From Afipia felis ATCC 53690 (GTDB lineage Bacteria > Pseudomonadota > Alphaproteobacteria > Rhizobiales > Xanthobacteraceae): 64,000 nucleotides of DNA. The notes beneath the pieces were generated by a model, which was given only the letters and a program-made list of their open reading frames with translations, was not told the origin of the DNA and ran no database searches. The stretch is taken from NCBI RefSeq assembly GCF_000314735.2, contig NZ_KB375270.1:124001-188000 (forward strand). The letters are read 5' to 3'. This document shows positions 1 through 12,614 of the stretch, one piece after another (positions within the stretch are counted from its first letter, which is position 1; every line of letters begins with the position of its first letter). A program made the translations under genes and the position numbers.

Positions 1-81
1 AATGAAGCTGCTGCGTATGCAGCGCGCCCGCTGCCATACTTGCCTTGGCCACTGGTGGCCGCTAACCTCTCTGAACTGTTG

Positions 82-131
82 ATGGGGATGGAGTTCCCCC
101 GATAACCGCCGCAAGGCTGATGACTCCTACC
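82..131 (+). ncRNA. Fluoride riboswitch (crcB motif)
   Basis: The stretch contains the crcB-motif core: GGGGATGGAGTTCCCCC at 84-100, then AACCGCC at 104-110 and GGCTGATGACTCCTAC at 115-130. These are the conserved blocks of the fluoride-sensing aptamer. It lies just upstream of a small membrane ORF and crcB (fluC), the classical target of this riboswitch. The aptamer binds fluoride with magnesium and turns on expression of the exporter. The first 80 bases of the window show no gene and probably hold the promoter. Confidence 0.93.
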
Positions 132-153
132 AGGCGCTTTCGCGTCGGTAGGA
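125..153 (+). promoter_or_regulatory. Hairpin overlapping the 3' end of the fluoride aptamer (probable expression platform)
   Basis: TCCTACC (125-131) pairs perfectly with GGTAGGA (147-153) around a 15-nt loop. The left arm is part of the conserved aptamer 3' block, so the ligand-bound aptamer and this hairpin compete for the same bases. There is no U-tract after it, so control of translation or of mRNA structure is more likely than intrinsic termination. That mechanism is inference from the overlap. Confidence 0.55.
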
Positions 154-189
154 ATGATTCCTCCCAGCGATGTGCCCGGAGAAGGGTGC

Positions 190-411
190 ATGACAATGGC
201 TGGGCCGCCTCGTGAGACATCGCGTTCGAGACCTCCTCGTTCAAGGCTTCCTCATTCACTTGCCATCGCACTCTGGACCACAGGCTCGATCTGGGCCGTG
301 GCGGTCGCTGCGTATCTGCTCGGCGCAGACATGGAGTTGATCGTCCCGTTGATGGTGTTCGGCCTGCTGACAGGCGTGGCCGAATGGATGACAAGAGGAA
401 GAGACAAGTGA
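190..411 (+). CDS. Small membrane protein upstream of the fluoride channel
   Basis: I do not recognise a family. The reading frame could also begin at 154, but ATG 190 has GAAGGG four bases upstream and lies outside the hairpin, so it is preferred (73 aa). The N-terminal third is basic and proline-rich. It is followed by two hydrophobic segments (roughly residues 25-45 and 48-62) and a short charged tail. The stop TGA (409-411) overlaps a GTG start for crcB in a GTGA junction, which implies translational coupling. Position between the riboswitch and crcB suggests a role in fluoride resistance, perhaps as an accessory subunit, but this is inference. Confidence 0.6.
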   Translation: MTMAGPPRETSRSRPPRSRLPHSLAIALWTTGSIWAVAVAAYLLGADMELIVPLMVFGLLTGVAEWMTRGRDK

Positions 412-791
412 ACTTGATTTTTATTATGGCGGTGGCCGTGGGCGGCGCGATCGGCTCGGTGATGCGGTATCTGGTCGGCATTGGCGCAGGCAGGCTGTTC
501 GGCACGGATTTCCCGTGGGGAACGCTCATCATCAACATCACTGGCTCGTTCGTGATGGGCCTTTTTGCGGGCCTGTTCGCGACGCGATGGAATTTGCCGC
601 AGGCCACGCGGATATTCCTCACCGTCGGCATCTGCGGCGGCTACACCACATTCTCGACCTTCTCGCTGGATTCGTTCTATCTGATCGAGCGTGGCGAACT
701 CGCCGCGACCGCCGTCTACATGATCGGCTCGGCCGTACTGTCGGTCGGCGCACTGATCGGTGCGATGCATCTGGTGCGGACGATGGCGTGA
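408..791 (+). CDS. crcB: Fluoride-specific ion channel CrcB/FluC
   Basis: A 127-aa protein of four hydrophobic segments that passively exports fluoride as a dual-topology dimer in the inner membrane. The family signatures are visible: GGAIGSVMRY near residues 12-21, GTLIINITGSF at 38-48 with the pore asparagine, and GGYTTFSTFS at 77-86 with the phenylalanines of the fluoride track. GTG 408 is chosen because AGAGGAAGAG sits just before it and it overlaps the upstream stop as GTGA. ATG 384 would add eight charged residues and has no good ribosome site. Expression is very probably controlled by the fluoride riboswitch. Confidence 0.95.
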   Translation: MNLIFIMAVAVGGAIGSVMRYLVGIGAGRLFGTDFPWGTLIINITGSFVMGLFAGLFATRWNLPQATRIFLTVGICGGYTTFSTFSLDSFYLIERGELAATAVYMIGSAVLSVGALIGAMHLVRTMA

Positions 792-807
792 GAGTCGGAG
801 GTTTTTC

Positions 808-1230
808 GTGTCGTTGAAGATCAGAAATGCTCGTCCTGAAGATGAAACAGCTGTCATCGCGCTGTGGCAGTCCTGCGGACTGGTTGCGAGCTATAACGAC
901 CCGGCAGCCGATTTCCGATTTGCTTTGGCTGGTGCGTGCTCGGACGTTTTGGTCGGCGAGGATGAATCCGGCCAGATCACGGACAGCGTCATGATCGGGC
1001 ACGACGGCCATCGCGGTTGGCTCTATTATGTTGCATCCGATCCCGGCTCACGCGGCAGCGGTATTGGCAAGCAGATGGTGCAGGCGGCGGAGGACTGGCT
1101 GCGCGCACGAGGCATCGTCAAAGCGCAGTTGCTGGTGCGGGAGACGAACACGCAGGTGGTGTCGTTCTATGAACGTCTTGGATTCGAAACCGCGCCGCGT
1201 GTGGTAATGAGCAAGTGGCTGAAGGAATAG
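808..1230 (+). CDS. GNAT family N-acetyltransferase (YpeA-like)
   Basis: A 140-aa single-domain GNAT enzyme that would transfer an acetyl group from acetyl-CoA to an amine of unknown substrate. The acetyl-CoA pyrophosphate loop SRGSGIG is at residues 81-87, preceded by the beta-strand WLYYVASDP. The C-terminal FYERLGFE motif is typical of the family. The start is GTG 808 with TCGGAGG five bases upstream. It starts 16 bp after crcB and probably shares its transcript. Overall it resembles YpeA/Eis-like small acetyltransferases, but the substrate cannot be told. Confidence 0.85.
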   Translation: MSLKIRNARPEDETAVIALWQSCGLVASYNDPAADFRFALAGACSDVLVGEDESGQITDSVMIGHDGHRGWLYYVASDPGSRGSGIGKQMVQAAEDWLRARGIVKAQLLVRETNTQVVSFYERLGFETAPRVVMSKWLKE

Positions 1231-1297
1231 GGCGAAGGACGAATAAAAGAGACGCCAACTGAGGCGGCCTTACTTTTTTGCGGCCATGGAGCAAAAA

Positions 1298-1312
1298 GAA
1301 CATATTGCGAAC
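1298..1312. promoter_or_regulatory. LexA SOS box upstream of recA (GAAC-N7-GAAC)
   Basis: GAAC (1298-1301), seven bases, GAAC (1309-1312). This is the reverse complement of GTTC-N7-GTTC, the direct-repeat operator bound by LexA in Alphaproteobacteria. A third GAAC follows at 1316-1319 with N3 spacing. The site lies 117 bp before the recA start, so recA is expected to be repressed by LexA and induced by DNA damage. Confidence 0.88.
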
Positions 1313-1428
1313 AAGGAACAAATAGGGTACATTCATTTCATCGGACGTTTTCAGCGATTCCGGTCCGCCGCTTCAGGGAAGCCCGTTTGTCCGGCCGGCG
1401 AATCCCGTACAATAAGGAGTGACCCCCC

Positions 1429-2511
<1,083 letters not shown>

Positions 2512-2569
2512 TCATTATTCATGCCGGATCGCGTTTTGCGCGCCTTGCATGAATAGAGACAAATTCCGG

Positions 2570-2590
2570 GACCTGAGAGCTTCTCAGGTC
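2570..2590. other. Hairpin downstream of recA
   Basis: GACCTGAGA (2570-2578) and TCTCAGGTC (2582-2590) form a perfect 9-bp stem with a three-base loop, 59 bp after the recA stop. No T-run follows, so it may be a weak or Rho-assisted terminator or a processing structure. Nothing else is visible in the recA to 2713 gap. Confidence 0.4.
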
Positions 2591-2712
2591 TGGCGCGATG
2601 TGGGCAAGACGGGAATCCTTGCTCGCGCAACATTGTGCATCGGAAGGCAAAGCGGGCGCTGCGGATGTTGAGTTGCCGACATCCATAGCGTCCGTTTTGT
2701 TTTGTAAATCCC

Positions 2713-2997
2713 TCAAGGGGCTGACGAGCAGATTTGGCCTCTTAAGAAAGCCTTTTGCTTAAGTGTTTCAGTCAGCCACGGCACTGAATGCTCGGCCGCT
2801 TCCAGGGTTTGCGCTGCCGATGGATAGACGCCGCTGGAAAAAGTGTGTGTCGGTGTCCATCGGCCTTCGTCTTCCGGGTCGCGCCGAAATTCCTCGAAGC
2901 CAAAGGTGCCGTCCGGCCTGGAAAAGAAATCGACGCACCTGTGGTCTTCATCCTCGACACTCACGAAAACTGTCCAAGACTTGTTCGTTCGTGACAT
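2713..2997 (-). CDS. Hypothetical protein (94 aa)
   Basis: No family recognised with certainty. The frame is open further upstream, inside gcvP, but the protein-like part begins at ATG 2997 (MSRTNKSW). It has a compact, balanced composition with aromatic and acidic residues (VFVSVEDEDH, GFEEFRRDPEDEGRW, EAAEHSVPWLTETL), unlike the low-complexity upstream shadow. It sits 22 bp downstream of gcvP on the same strand and may be co-transcribed with the glycine cleavage operon. No signal peptide or membrane segment. The function is unknown. Confidence 0.6.
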   Translation of the reverse strand: MSRTNKSWTVFVSVEDEDHRCVDFFSRPDGTFGFEEFRRDPEDEGRWTPTHTFSSGVYPSAAQTLEAAEHSVPWLTETLKQKAFLRGQICSSAP

Positions 2998-3019
2998 GGC
3001 GCATCCCGTGGTTCCTGTC

Positions 3020-5875
3020 TTACTCCGCCGCCTGGGCGTAATCGCTGACCGGCGGGCAGGAGCAGACGAGATTGCGATCGCCATAGACGTTATCAACGCG
3101 GCCGACCGGCGACCAGTATTTGTCCTGCCGCGGGCTGCCATCCGGGAAGCAGCCTTCCGCGCGTGAATAGGGTCTCTGCCAGTTATCGTCGGCGATGTCG
3201 TGCACGGTGTGTGGCGCGTAGCGCAGGGGCGAGGCGTCGATGGGGAACTTGCCATCCTCCACTTCGGCGATTTCCTGACGGATCGCGATCATCGCCTCGC
3301 AGAAACGATCCAGCTCTGCCTTCGATTCGGATTCGGTTGGCTCGATCATCAGCGTGCCCGGCACTGGGAAACTCATGGTCGGCGCGTGGAAGCCGTAATC
3401 GATCAGCCGCTTGGCGATGTCGTCCACGGTGGCACCGCAGGCCGTCTTCAGCGGGCGCGGATCGATGATGCACTCATGTGCGACGCGGCCGTTGTGGTTG
3501 CGATAGAGCACGGGGAAATGCGCATCAAGCCGCTTTGCGATGTAGTTGGCGTTGAGGATTGCGACTTCCGTGGCGCGGTGCAGGCCGTCGGCTCCCATCA
3601 TCAGGATGTAGAGATAGGAGATGGTGAGGATCGATGCCGAGCCGTAGGGCGCGGCGCTCACCGCGCCGATGTCTTCGCCATTCAGCGGCGGCAGGAACGG
3701 CGCGAGATGCTTCTTCACACCGATCGGCCCCATGCCGGGGCCACCGCCACCATGCGGAATGCAGAAGGTCTTGTGCAGATTGAGGTGGCTCACATCGGCA
3801 CCGTAATCGCCGGGGCGGGCGAGGCCGACCTGCGCGTTGAGGTTGGCGCCGTCGAGATAGACCTGCCCGCCATGGGCATGGACAATGTCGCAGATCTCGC
3901 GGATCGCTTCCTCGAACACGCCATGCGTCGAAGGGTAGGTGATCATGATTGCCGCCAGCGTATCGGCATGCGCCTCGGCTTTCTTGCGCAGATCGGCGAC
4001 ATCGACATTGCCATGCGTGTCGCAGGCGACGACCACCACCTTCATGCCAGCCATGCTGGCGGACGCCGGGTTAGTGCCGTGCGCGGAAGCAGGAATCAGG
4101 CAGACGTCGCGCTGCGCTTCGTCGCGCGCAGCATAATAGGCGCGGATCGCAAGCAGCCCCGCATATTCGCCCTGCGCGCCAGAGTTCGGCTGCAGCGACA
4201 CCGCGTCATAGCCGGTGATTTCCTCGAGCCATTGCTCCAGCCGTGCAAACAGCGCGTGATAGCCCGCGGCCTGTTCAGTCGGTGCGAAGGGGTGGATGTT
4301 GCCGAACTCCGGCCATGTCAGCGGGATCATTTCGGTGGTGGCGTTCAGCTTCATGGTGCAGGAGCCGAGCGGGATCATCGCGCGGTCGAGCGCGAGGTCA
4401 CGGTCGGAGAGCTTGCGCATGTAGCGCAGCAATTCCGTCTCGGAGCGATAGGCGTGAAACACCGGATGGGTCAGGAATGTGTCGTTGCGCAGGAGCGCGG
4501 AGGGCAGGGTGTCTGTTGTCTCACGCTCCACCTCGGCGTAATCGAGCGCGCCGCCGAACGCGCGCCATATTGCTTCAATGGTTGCAGGCGTGGTGGTTTC
4601 ATCCAGCGCGAGGCCGATCTCGTTCTTTGCAACCCGAAAATTGAGGCGCTCGGTCTGCGCGCGGGAAAGAATGTCGGCGCGCTGTGCGCCTTCGGCTTTC
4701 ACCGTCACGGTGTCGAAGAAGCTCTCGCTGAGGGGCGCAAAGCCAAGCTGCCGCAGTCCGCTCGCGAGCGTCGCCGCACGGCGGTGCACGGTGCGCGCGA
4801 TATGAACGAGGCCCTCGGGGCCATGATAGACCGCATACATCGACGAGATGATCGCAAGCAACACTTGTGCGGTGCAGATGTTCGACGTCGCCTTCTCGCG
4901 GCGGATGTGCTGTTCACGGGTCTGCAACGCGAGGCGATAGGCGGGTTGCCCGCGCGAGTCCACCGACAATCCGACGAGGCGACCGGGCAGCGATCGCTTG
5001 AGCGCATCCTTCACCGCCATATAGGCGGCATGCGGTCCGCCATAGCCCATTGGCACGCCGAATCGCTGTGTGGAGCCGATCGCGATGTCGGCGCCGAGTT
5101 CGCCTGGCGCGGCGAGCAGCGTCAGCGCCAGAATGTCGGCAGCGACGACGGCGACGCCGCCCTTAGCGTGCAGAGCTGCGATGGCCGGGCGAAAATCTCG
5201 TATTGCGCCGTCCGTGCCGGGATACTGGAACAGCGCACCGAACAGGTCCGCGCTGTCGAGATCCCGCAGCGGGTCGCCGACGATGAGCGTCCAGCCGAGC
5301 GGCTCGGCGCGGGTCCGCAGCACCGCGAGCGTCTGTGGGTGCACATTGCGGTCGACGAAAAATGCCTTGGCTTTCACAGACGATGAGCGTTCGGCCAGCG
5401 CCATCGCTTCGGCCGCGGCGGTTGCTTCATCGAGCAGCGATGCGTTGGCGACATCGAGCCCGGTCAGATCGCAGATCATGGTCTGGAAATTGAACAGCGC
5501 TTCCAGCCGTCCCTGGCTGATTTCCGGCTGGTATGGCGTGTAGGCCGTGTACCAGGCCGGGTTCTCGAGAATGTTGCGCAGGATCACCGTGGGCAGTTGC
5601 GTCCCGGAATAGCCTTGTCCGATCAGTGAGGTGAATATCCGGTTTTGTGCGGCGAGTTCGCGCATATGGGCGAGAGCATCGGCTTCGCTCAATGCGGGTG
5701 GAAGATCGAGCAAACGATTGAGGCGAATGTCGGCGGGCAGCGTTTCGCTGATCAGCGCATCAAGGCTCGATGCGCCGGCGGTCTCCAGCATAGCCTCGAT
5801 ATCGCGCGGCGAGGGACCGATATGGCGGCGGCCGAAGGTGGTGGCGGGTTCGTTCGCTGGGCGATGCATCGTCAT
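3020..5875 (-). CDS. gcvP: Glycine dehydrogenase (decarboxylating), P protein
   Basis: A 951-aa P protein of the glycine cleavage system. It decarboxylates glycine using pyridoxal phosphate and passes the methylamine group to lipoyl-GcvH. Length is that of the fused, homodimeric type rather than the split GcvPA/GcvPB type. The PLP lysine lies in [17 protein letters not shown], at about residue 702. The N-terminal half begins RRHIGPS, as in the family. ATG 5875 has GAGG seven bases upstream. It is the last of gcvT-gcvH-gcvP, 67 bp after gcvH, and should be controlled by the glycine riboswitch ahead of gcvT. Confidence 0.97.
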   Translation of the reverse strand: MTMHRPANEPATTFGRRHIGPSPRDIEAMLETAGASSLDALISETLPADIRLNRLLDLPPALSEADALAHMRELAAQNRIFTSLIGQGYSGTQLPTVILRNILENPAWYTAYTPYQPEISQGRLEALFNFQTMICDLTGLDVANASLLDEATAAAEAMALAERSSSVKAKAFFVDRNVHPQTLAVLRTRAEPLGWTLIVGDPLRDLDSADLFGALFQYPGTDGAIRDFRPAIAALHAKGGVAVVAADILALTLLAAPGELGADIAIGSTQRFGVPMGYGGPHAAYMAVKDALKRSLPGRLVGLSVDSRGQPAYRLALQTREQHIRREKATSNICTAQVLLAIISSMYAVYHGPEGLVHIARTVHRRAATLASGLRQLGFAPLSESFFDTVTVKAEGAQRADILSRAQTERLNFRVAKNEIGLALDETTTPATIEAIWRAFGGALDYAEVERETTDTLPSALLRNDTFLTHPVFHAYRSETELLRYMRKLSDRDLALDRAMIPLGSCTMKLNATTEMIPLTWPEFGNIHPFAPTEQAAGYHALFARLEQWLEEITGYDAVSLQPNSGAQGEYAGLLAIRAYYAARDEAQRDVCLIPASAHGTNPASASMAGMKVVVVACDTHGNVDVADLRKKAEAHADTLAAIMITYPSTHGVFEEAIREICDIVHAHGGQVYLDGANLNAQVGLARPGDYGADVSHLNLHKTFCIPHGGGGPGMGPIGVKKHLAPFLPPLNGEDIGAVSAAPYGSASILTISYLYILMMGADGLHRATEVAILNANYIAKRLDAHFPVLYRNHNGRVAHECIIDPRPLKTACGATVDDIAKRLIDYGFHAPTMSFPVPGTLMIEPTESESKAELDRFCEAMIAIRQEIAEVEDGKFPIDASPLRYAPHTVHDIADDNWQRPYSRAEGCFPDGSPRQDKYWSPVGRVDNVYGDRNLVCSCPPVSDYAQAAE

Positions 5876-5942
5876 GTGACATCCTCGAAGGAAATCTGTC
5901 TGGTCTCGCCATACCGGGTTTGTCCCGGCATGGCGAAAAGGA

Positions 5943-6308
5943 TCACTCGGTCTGCGCCTTGTAGGCTGCTTCATCCATCAGCCCGTCCAGTTCGCTCTTG
6001 TCGGCAAGCTTCAGCTTGAAAAACCACGCCTTGCCCTGTGGGTCGGAGTTGATAAGCGACGGATCAGCGGCGAGTGCGTCGTTGGATTCGACGACTTCGC
6101 CGGAGATCGGCGCATAGACATCCGATGCGGCCTTCACGCTTTCGACAGTGGCGGCGGTTTCCGCCTTCTTCAGGCTGCGACCTGCCTTCGGCAGTTCGAC
6201 GAACACCACGTCGCCGAGTTGGCTTTGTGCGAAGTCGGTGATGCCGATGGTTGCGGTATCGCCATCGATCTGGAGCCATTCATGATCGGACGTGAAAAGC
6301 GTGGTCAT
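5943..6308 (-). CDS. gcvH: Glycine cleavage system H protein
   Basis: A 121-aa lipoyl carrier that shuttles the aminomethyl group between P, T and L proteins. The lipoylated lysine is K59 in VESVKAASD, and [10 protein letters not shown] at 31-40 is the conserved strand region. It starts 8 bp after the gcvT stop, so it is in one transcript with gcvT and gcvP. The first residues [11 protein letters not shown] match the usual H-protein start. Confidence 0.97.
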   Translation of the reverse strand: MTTLFTSDHEWLQIDGDTATIGITDFAQSQLGDVVFVELPKAGRSLKKAETAATVESVKAASDVYAPISGEVVESNDALAADPSLINSDPQGKAWFFKLKLADKSELDGLMDEAAYKAQTE

Positions 6309-6316
6309 GGATTTCC

Positions 6317-7465
6317 TCAGCGTTGATAGGTGGGAGCGACGAAAGGCAGTTTTGCGACATGCATCGGCAAGCGCTGGCCGCGCAGGTCGGTGAACAGTCC
6401 GGTGCCGGGTGTGGCGAGCGGCGTGGGCACATAGCCCATCGCTACGGGGCCGTTGACGCTCGGGCCGAAGCCGCCGGAGGTCACTCGGCCGATCTTGTTG
6501 GTGGAGGATGCATCGGCGAATAGCGGCGCACCCTCGCGCACCGGGGCACGGCCTTCCGCCTTCAGGCCGACGCGGCGGCTGGGCGCGCCTTCTTCAAGCT
6601 GGCGCAGGATGGTGTTCGCACCGGGAAATCCGCCCTCGCGCGCGCCGCCCTTGCGACGGGCTTTCTGGATCGACCATTCGAGCGCAGCCTCGACCGGCGT
6701 TGTGGTGGTGTCGATGTCATGCCCGTAGAGGCAAAGCCCGGCTTCCAGCCGCAGGCTGTCGCGCGCACCGAGACCAATGGGAAGTACTGCGGCGTCAGCG
6801 AGCAGCGTCGTTACCAGACGTTCGGCGTCGGACGCCGGGACCGAGATCTCGAAACCGTCCTCGCCGGTATAACCGGAGCGCGAGACGAAGCATGGGATGT
6901 CGAGCAGCGTACGCGGTCCGCTGTCCATGAACCGCATCGTGGCGATGCCGGTATCGAATTTGGTCAGCACATCCACCGCCTTCGGGCCCTGCAGGGCAAT
7001 CAGCGCGCGGTCGGGCAGGGGGATGATCTCGCAATCACGGGCGAGGTGGGCGCGCAAATGCGCCTCGTCGTCGGCCTTGCACGCGGCGTTGACGACCAGA
7101 AAAAGCTCGTCGCCGAAATTCGCGACCATCAGGTCGTCGAGGATGCCGCCTTCGTTATTGGTGAACAACGCGTAGCGCTGACGACCCGGTGCGATGCCGA
7201 GGATGTCCTGCGGAACGAGACGCTCCAGCGCTGCTGCTGCGTCCTCGACCCGGCCTGATTTCGGCCGGAGCCTGATCTGGCCCATATGCGAGACATCGAA
7301 CAAGCCGGCGGAGGTACGAGTGTGGAGATGCTCCTTGAGCACGCCGGCGGCGTACTGCACCGGCATCTCATAGCCCGCGAACGGCACCACCTTGCCGCCA
7401 CAGCTTAGATGCAGGGCATGAAGAGGGACGCGTTTCAGAGAGGAAAAGGTGGCTGGCTCGGACAT
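6317..7465 (-). CDS. gcvT: Aminomethyltransferase, glycine cleavage T protein
   Basis: A 382-aa tetrahydrofolate-dependent T protein that releases ammonia from the aminomethyl-lipoyl group of GcvH and forms methylene-THF. The family landmarks are [11 protein letters not shown] near residue 27, [11 protein letters not shown] near 56, and [13 protein letters not shown] in the middle with the folate-contacting region. ATG 7465 has AGGAG six bases upstream. It is the first gene of the operon, directly behind a tandem glycine riboswitch. The L protein (lpd) is not in this window, as is usual. Confidence 0.97.
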   Translation of the reverse strand: MSEPATFSSLKRVPLHALHLSCGGKVVPFAGYEMPVQYAAGVLKEHLHTRTSAGLFDVSHMGQIRLRPKSGRVEDAAAALERLVPQDILGIAPGRQRYALFTNNEGGILDDLMVANFGDELFLVVNAACKADDEAHLRAHLARDCEIIPLPDRALIALQGPKAVDVLTKFDTGIATMRFMDSGPRTLLDIPCFVSRSGYTGEDGFEISVPASDAERLVTTLLADAAVLPIGLGARDSLRLEAGLCLYGHDIDTTTTPVEAALEWSIQKARRKGGAREGGFPGANTILRQLEEGAPSRRVGLKAEGRAPVREGAPLFADASSTNKIGRVTSGGFGPSVNGPVAMGYVPTPLATPGTGLFTDLRGQRLPMHVAKLPFVAPTYQR

Positions 7466-7509
7466 CGGTGCTCCTGTGGGTTTGCCGGGACGGGCGTCCC
7501 GAAAACCTG

Positions 7510-7700
7510 CCGAAGCCCCACCTGTCGCTGTGCCTGAGAGTATTATCCCGTCGGCGGATACCGCACCGTTTCCGGCCGTATCTCTTTCCAGATGTATCGT
7601 CCCTCACACGGTCCTTTTGCCTGAGAGTTTCCGGGGCGGTTGCTCCTTCGGCGCCGGCCGGCTTTCAGTTCAAAGCGGCCGATCTCTCCCGGTGTGACGG
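7510..7700 (-). ncRNA. Tandem glycine riboswitch (two aptamers)
   Basis: On the minus strand the sequence starts CGGGAGAGATC, then reaches the first conserved CTCTCAGGCAAAAGGACCG (about 7605-7625). A second AGAGAT then leads to a second CTCTCAGGCACAGCGACAGG (about 7521-7540). These are the two glycine aptamers joined by a short linker. It ends about 45 bp before the gcvT start, so glycine binding should switch on gcvTHP. No clear terminator follows, so control may be translational. The remaining 200 bases up to alaS contain no gene and presumably hold the two divergent promoters. Confidence 0.95.
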
Positions 7701-7901
7701 GTCGTTATATTGCACAGCAAAACATGGGATTCCTGGGCTGTCAACGCAACGGCATCCCCCCATACATGCGTTAAATGACATTGGTTCGGGTTTCGCCCGT
7801 TTTGTGGACAAGGGCGGTATCCCCCGTCTAAAAGCGGCGTGGAAAATCTGCATTTTACCCGGCATGGTCCGGCACGGATTCGCAAGGTCGATTGGACGGT
7901 T

Positions 7902-10562
<2,661 letters not shown>

Positions 10563-10588
10563 CGCTTCAGGCGCACTAGGAACCATCA

Positions 10589-11503
10589 ATGCACAAAGGG
10601 GCACCCACCCATCAGGTCCGATTGGGCGGACTTCTTTTTCTCGCATCCACGGCGATCGGCTGGGGTCTGAATTGGCCAGCCATGAAGATTCTCCTGCGCG
10701 ACTGGCCGCCTTTGTTCGCGCGCGGCGTTTCCGGTGTTGTCGCGACACTCATCCTGTTCGCGATTGCAGCGGCGAGCCGCGAACGTTTGGGCGTGCCGCG
10801 AAAGGCGTGGGGGCCGCTGCTCCTTGCTTCATTCACCAATGTCTTTGCCTGGATGGGTTTTACCACCATCTCGATGACGACACTGTCGATCAGTGAGGCT
10901 GCACTTCTCGTTTATACAATGCCGATTTGGGCGACGATTCTTGCGTGGCCCGTTCTTGGCTCGCGGCCGAAACCGCGCGACGTGACCGGACTCATTTTGG
11001 GATTCGCGGGACTCTTCGTTCTCTTTTCAGGCCACCCCCTTGGACTTGCATCTGACAAAACTGTCAGCATCGCTCTGGCGCTCGGCGCTGCCATTCTCTT
11101 TGCGCTCGGCAGCCTTTTGAATGCCCGGTCCGCGCCGGCTGCGCCGATTTCTTTTGTGGCTTGGCAGATCGGATTGGGATGCCTTCCGATGGTCGTGCTG
11201 GGCCTCGCATTCGAACATCCGGATATAGGAGCTCTCAAGATCGATAGTGGCCTCATGCTGGTCTACATGACCCTTGTGCCGATGGGGACTTGTTATCTGA
11301 CATGGTTCGCGGCCATTCGTCGTCTTTCTGCCACGACAGCAGCGGTGGGTATGCTGTCCGTACCCGTGATCGGTATTCTCGCTGGGGCACTCTTTCTGGG
11401 TGATAGCGTCGGCTGGCGCGAAATATGTGCAATTGTACTTACGCTGGCTGGAGTCACGATGGCGCTTTCAAAGCCGAAGCCTGTGATTGAGCAGGGCGTC
11501 TAA
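10589..11503 (+). CDS. EamA/DMT family transporter
   Basis: A 304-aa inner-membrane protein with about ten hydrophobic helices, arranged as two EamA repeats. The first repeat begins GLLFLASTAIGWGLNWPAMK and the second is in the stretch from TVSIALALGAAILFALG to the C-terminal GREICAIVLTLAGV region. Members export amino acids, nucleosides or other metabolites, and the substrate here is unknown. It starts 26 bp after alaS on the same strand and may be co-transcribed, although no functional link is apparent. Confidence 0.85.
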   Translation: MHKGAPTHQVRLGGLLFLASTAIGWGLNWPAMKILLRDWPPLFARGVSGVVATLILFAIAAASRERLGVPRKAWGPLLLASFTNVFAWMGFTTISMTTLSISEAALLVYTMPIWATILAWPVLGSRPKPRDVTGLILGFAGLFVLFSGHPLGLASDKTVSIALALGAAILFALGSLLNARSAPAAPISFVAWQIGLGCLPMVVLGLAFEHPDIGALKIDSGLMLVYMTLVPMGTCYLTWFAAIRRLSATTAAVGMLSVPVIGILAGALFLGDSVGWREICAIVLTLAGVTMALSKPKPVIEQGV

Positions 11504-11576
11504 GAGTACGGGTTACGTCATACTCGCCATACCGATCGGTCCGGCATGGTGAAAATCCAGCGCTACTTCGTTCCGC

Positions 11577-12410
11577 TCAGTGCGACATGAACACGGGCGT
11601 GGTCATTGATCCGAGGATGCCGCGGGTAACGCCGCCGAGCACAAATTCGCGCAAGCGCGAATGGCCGTAGCCACCCATCACCACAAGATCGCTGCCGTGA
11701 TCGCCGGTATAAGACAGGATAGCGTTGTTGACGTCGACATCGGCTGCCGGCACCACCCTCAATGCTACCTCGATGCCGTGCCGGGCGAGATGGTTCACGA
11801 TACCCGTGCCGCTCGCCTGGTGACGTGAATCCTGAGTCTTTTCGTTGGCGATGATCAGGACCTCGACCTTGTTCGCTCGCTTCAACAGCGGCCGGGCGTC
11901 ATTCACGGCACGCGCGGCGGTCGAACTGCCATCCCAGCAGCATACCACATGGTCGAGCCGCAGGCTGTCTTTCTGAATGTAGGGCACGATCAGTACAGGC
12001 CGTCCGGAATCGAACAATGCCGACTCGATGATGGCCTCGTTATCGTCATCTCTGGTCTCGGCCTGCTGTATGATGCTGAGGTCGGAGCGCCGTGCTTTCA
12101 CCGCGAAGGCTGCCGCCGAATGAGGCAGGCGGTGCGTGACGATCTCGTGATCGAAGGAAAGGCCGGCTTCCTCTGCGGCAGCCTGGAACCGTGCCGTCGC
12201 CTCACGCGCCTCGCGCTCCTTCTCCTCAATGATGTTGGAGACCACCGATGCGGGAAGTGTGGGGATCGGATACTGCGGAAAACCAAGCGGGTCGCAGAAC
12301 GCCATCGCAGTCACATGCGCGTCAAATGCTTTTGCAACCGACATCGCATAGCTGAGAGAGCGGTCGCGACCTGGATCGGTTTCGAGCTTGAGGGTGATAT
12401 CTTTGATCAC
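11577..12410 (-). CDS. Universal stress protein, tandem UspA domains
   Basis: A 277-aa cytoplasmic protein of two UspA folds (about residues 3-140 and 148-277). The second domain carries the ATP-binding pattern G-2x-G-9x-G in GGYGHSRLREFVLGG. The first lacks it, as is common in tandem Usp proteins. GTG 12410 is chosen because TTGGAGG lies about seven bases before it. The ATG 42 bases further up would add an atypical MMWHQ extension. It stands alone, divergent from the ybaL-like antiporter, and probably serves general stress survival. Confidence 0.85.
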   Translation of the reverse strand: MIKDITLKLETDPGRDRSLSYAMSVAKAFDAHVTAMAFCDPLGFPQYPIPTLPASVVSNIIEEKEREAREATARFQAAAEEAGLSFDHEIVTHRLPHSAAAFAVKARRSDLSIIQQAETRDDDNEAIIESALFDSGRPVLIVPYIQKDSLRLDHVVCCWDGSSTAARAVNDARPLLKRANKVEVLIIANEKTQDSRHQASGTGIVNHLARHGIEVALRVVPAADVDVNNAILSYTGDHGSDLVVMGGYGHSRLREFVLGGVTRGILGSMTTPVFMSH

Positions 12411-12614
12411 GAGATGCCTCCAATCGACGGGTTGCAATTGATGCCACATCATCGCGCGGCCTCACGGTAACGGGTTGAGGCACGTCAATGTTCATCATAT
12501 CCGTCCGGGGGACTTCGTGTCCTTGTCGTCGCAGGTTTGGCCTGGTCGGGACTGCGGCGATGGGTAGCCGGGCAGCACGCTGGTAACTTGATATCGGATG
12601 CTACAAAATACCGC

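Noticed and set aside
3200..5386. Long open frame on the plus strand (728 aa) opposite gcvP
   Set aside because: It is the antisense shadow of gcvP: the composition is rich in Arg, Ala, His and Val without domains, and the minus frame has all GcvP motifs.
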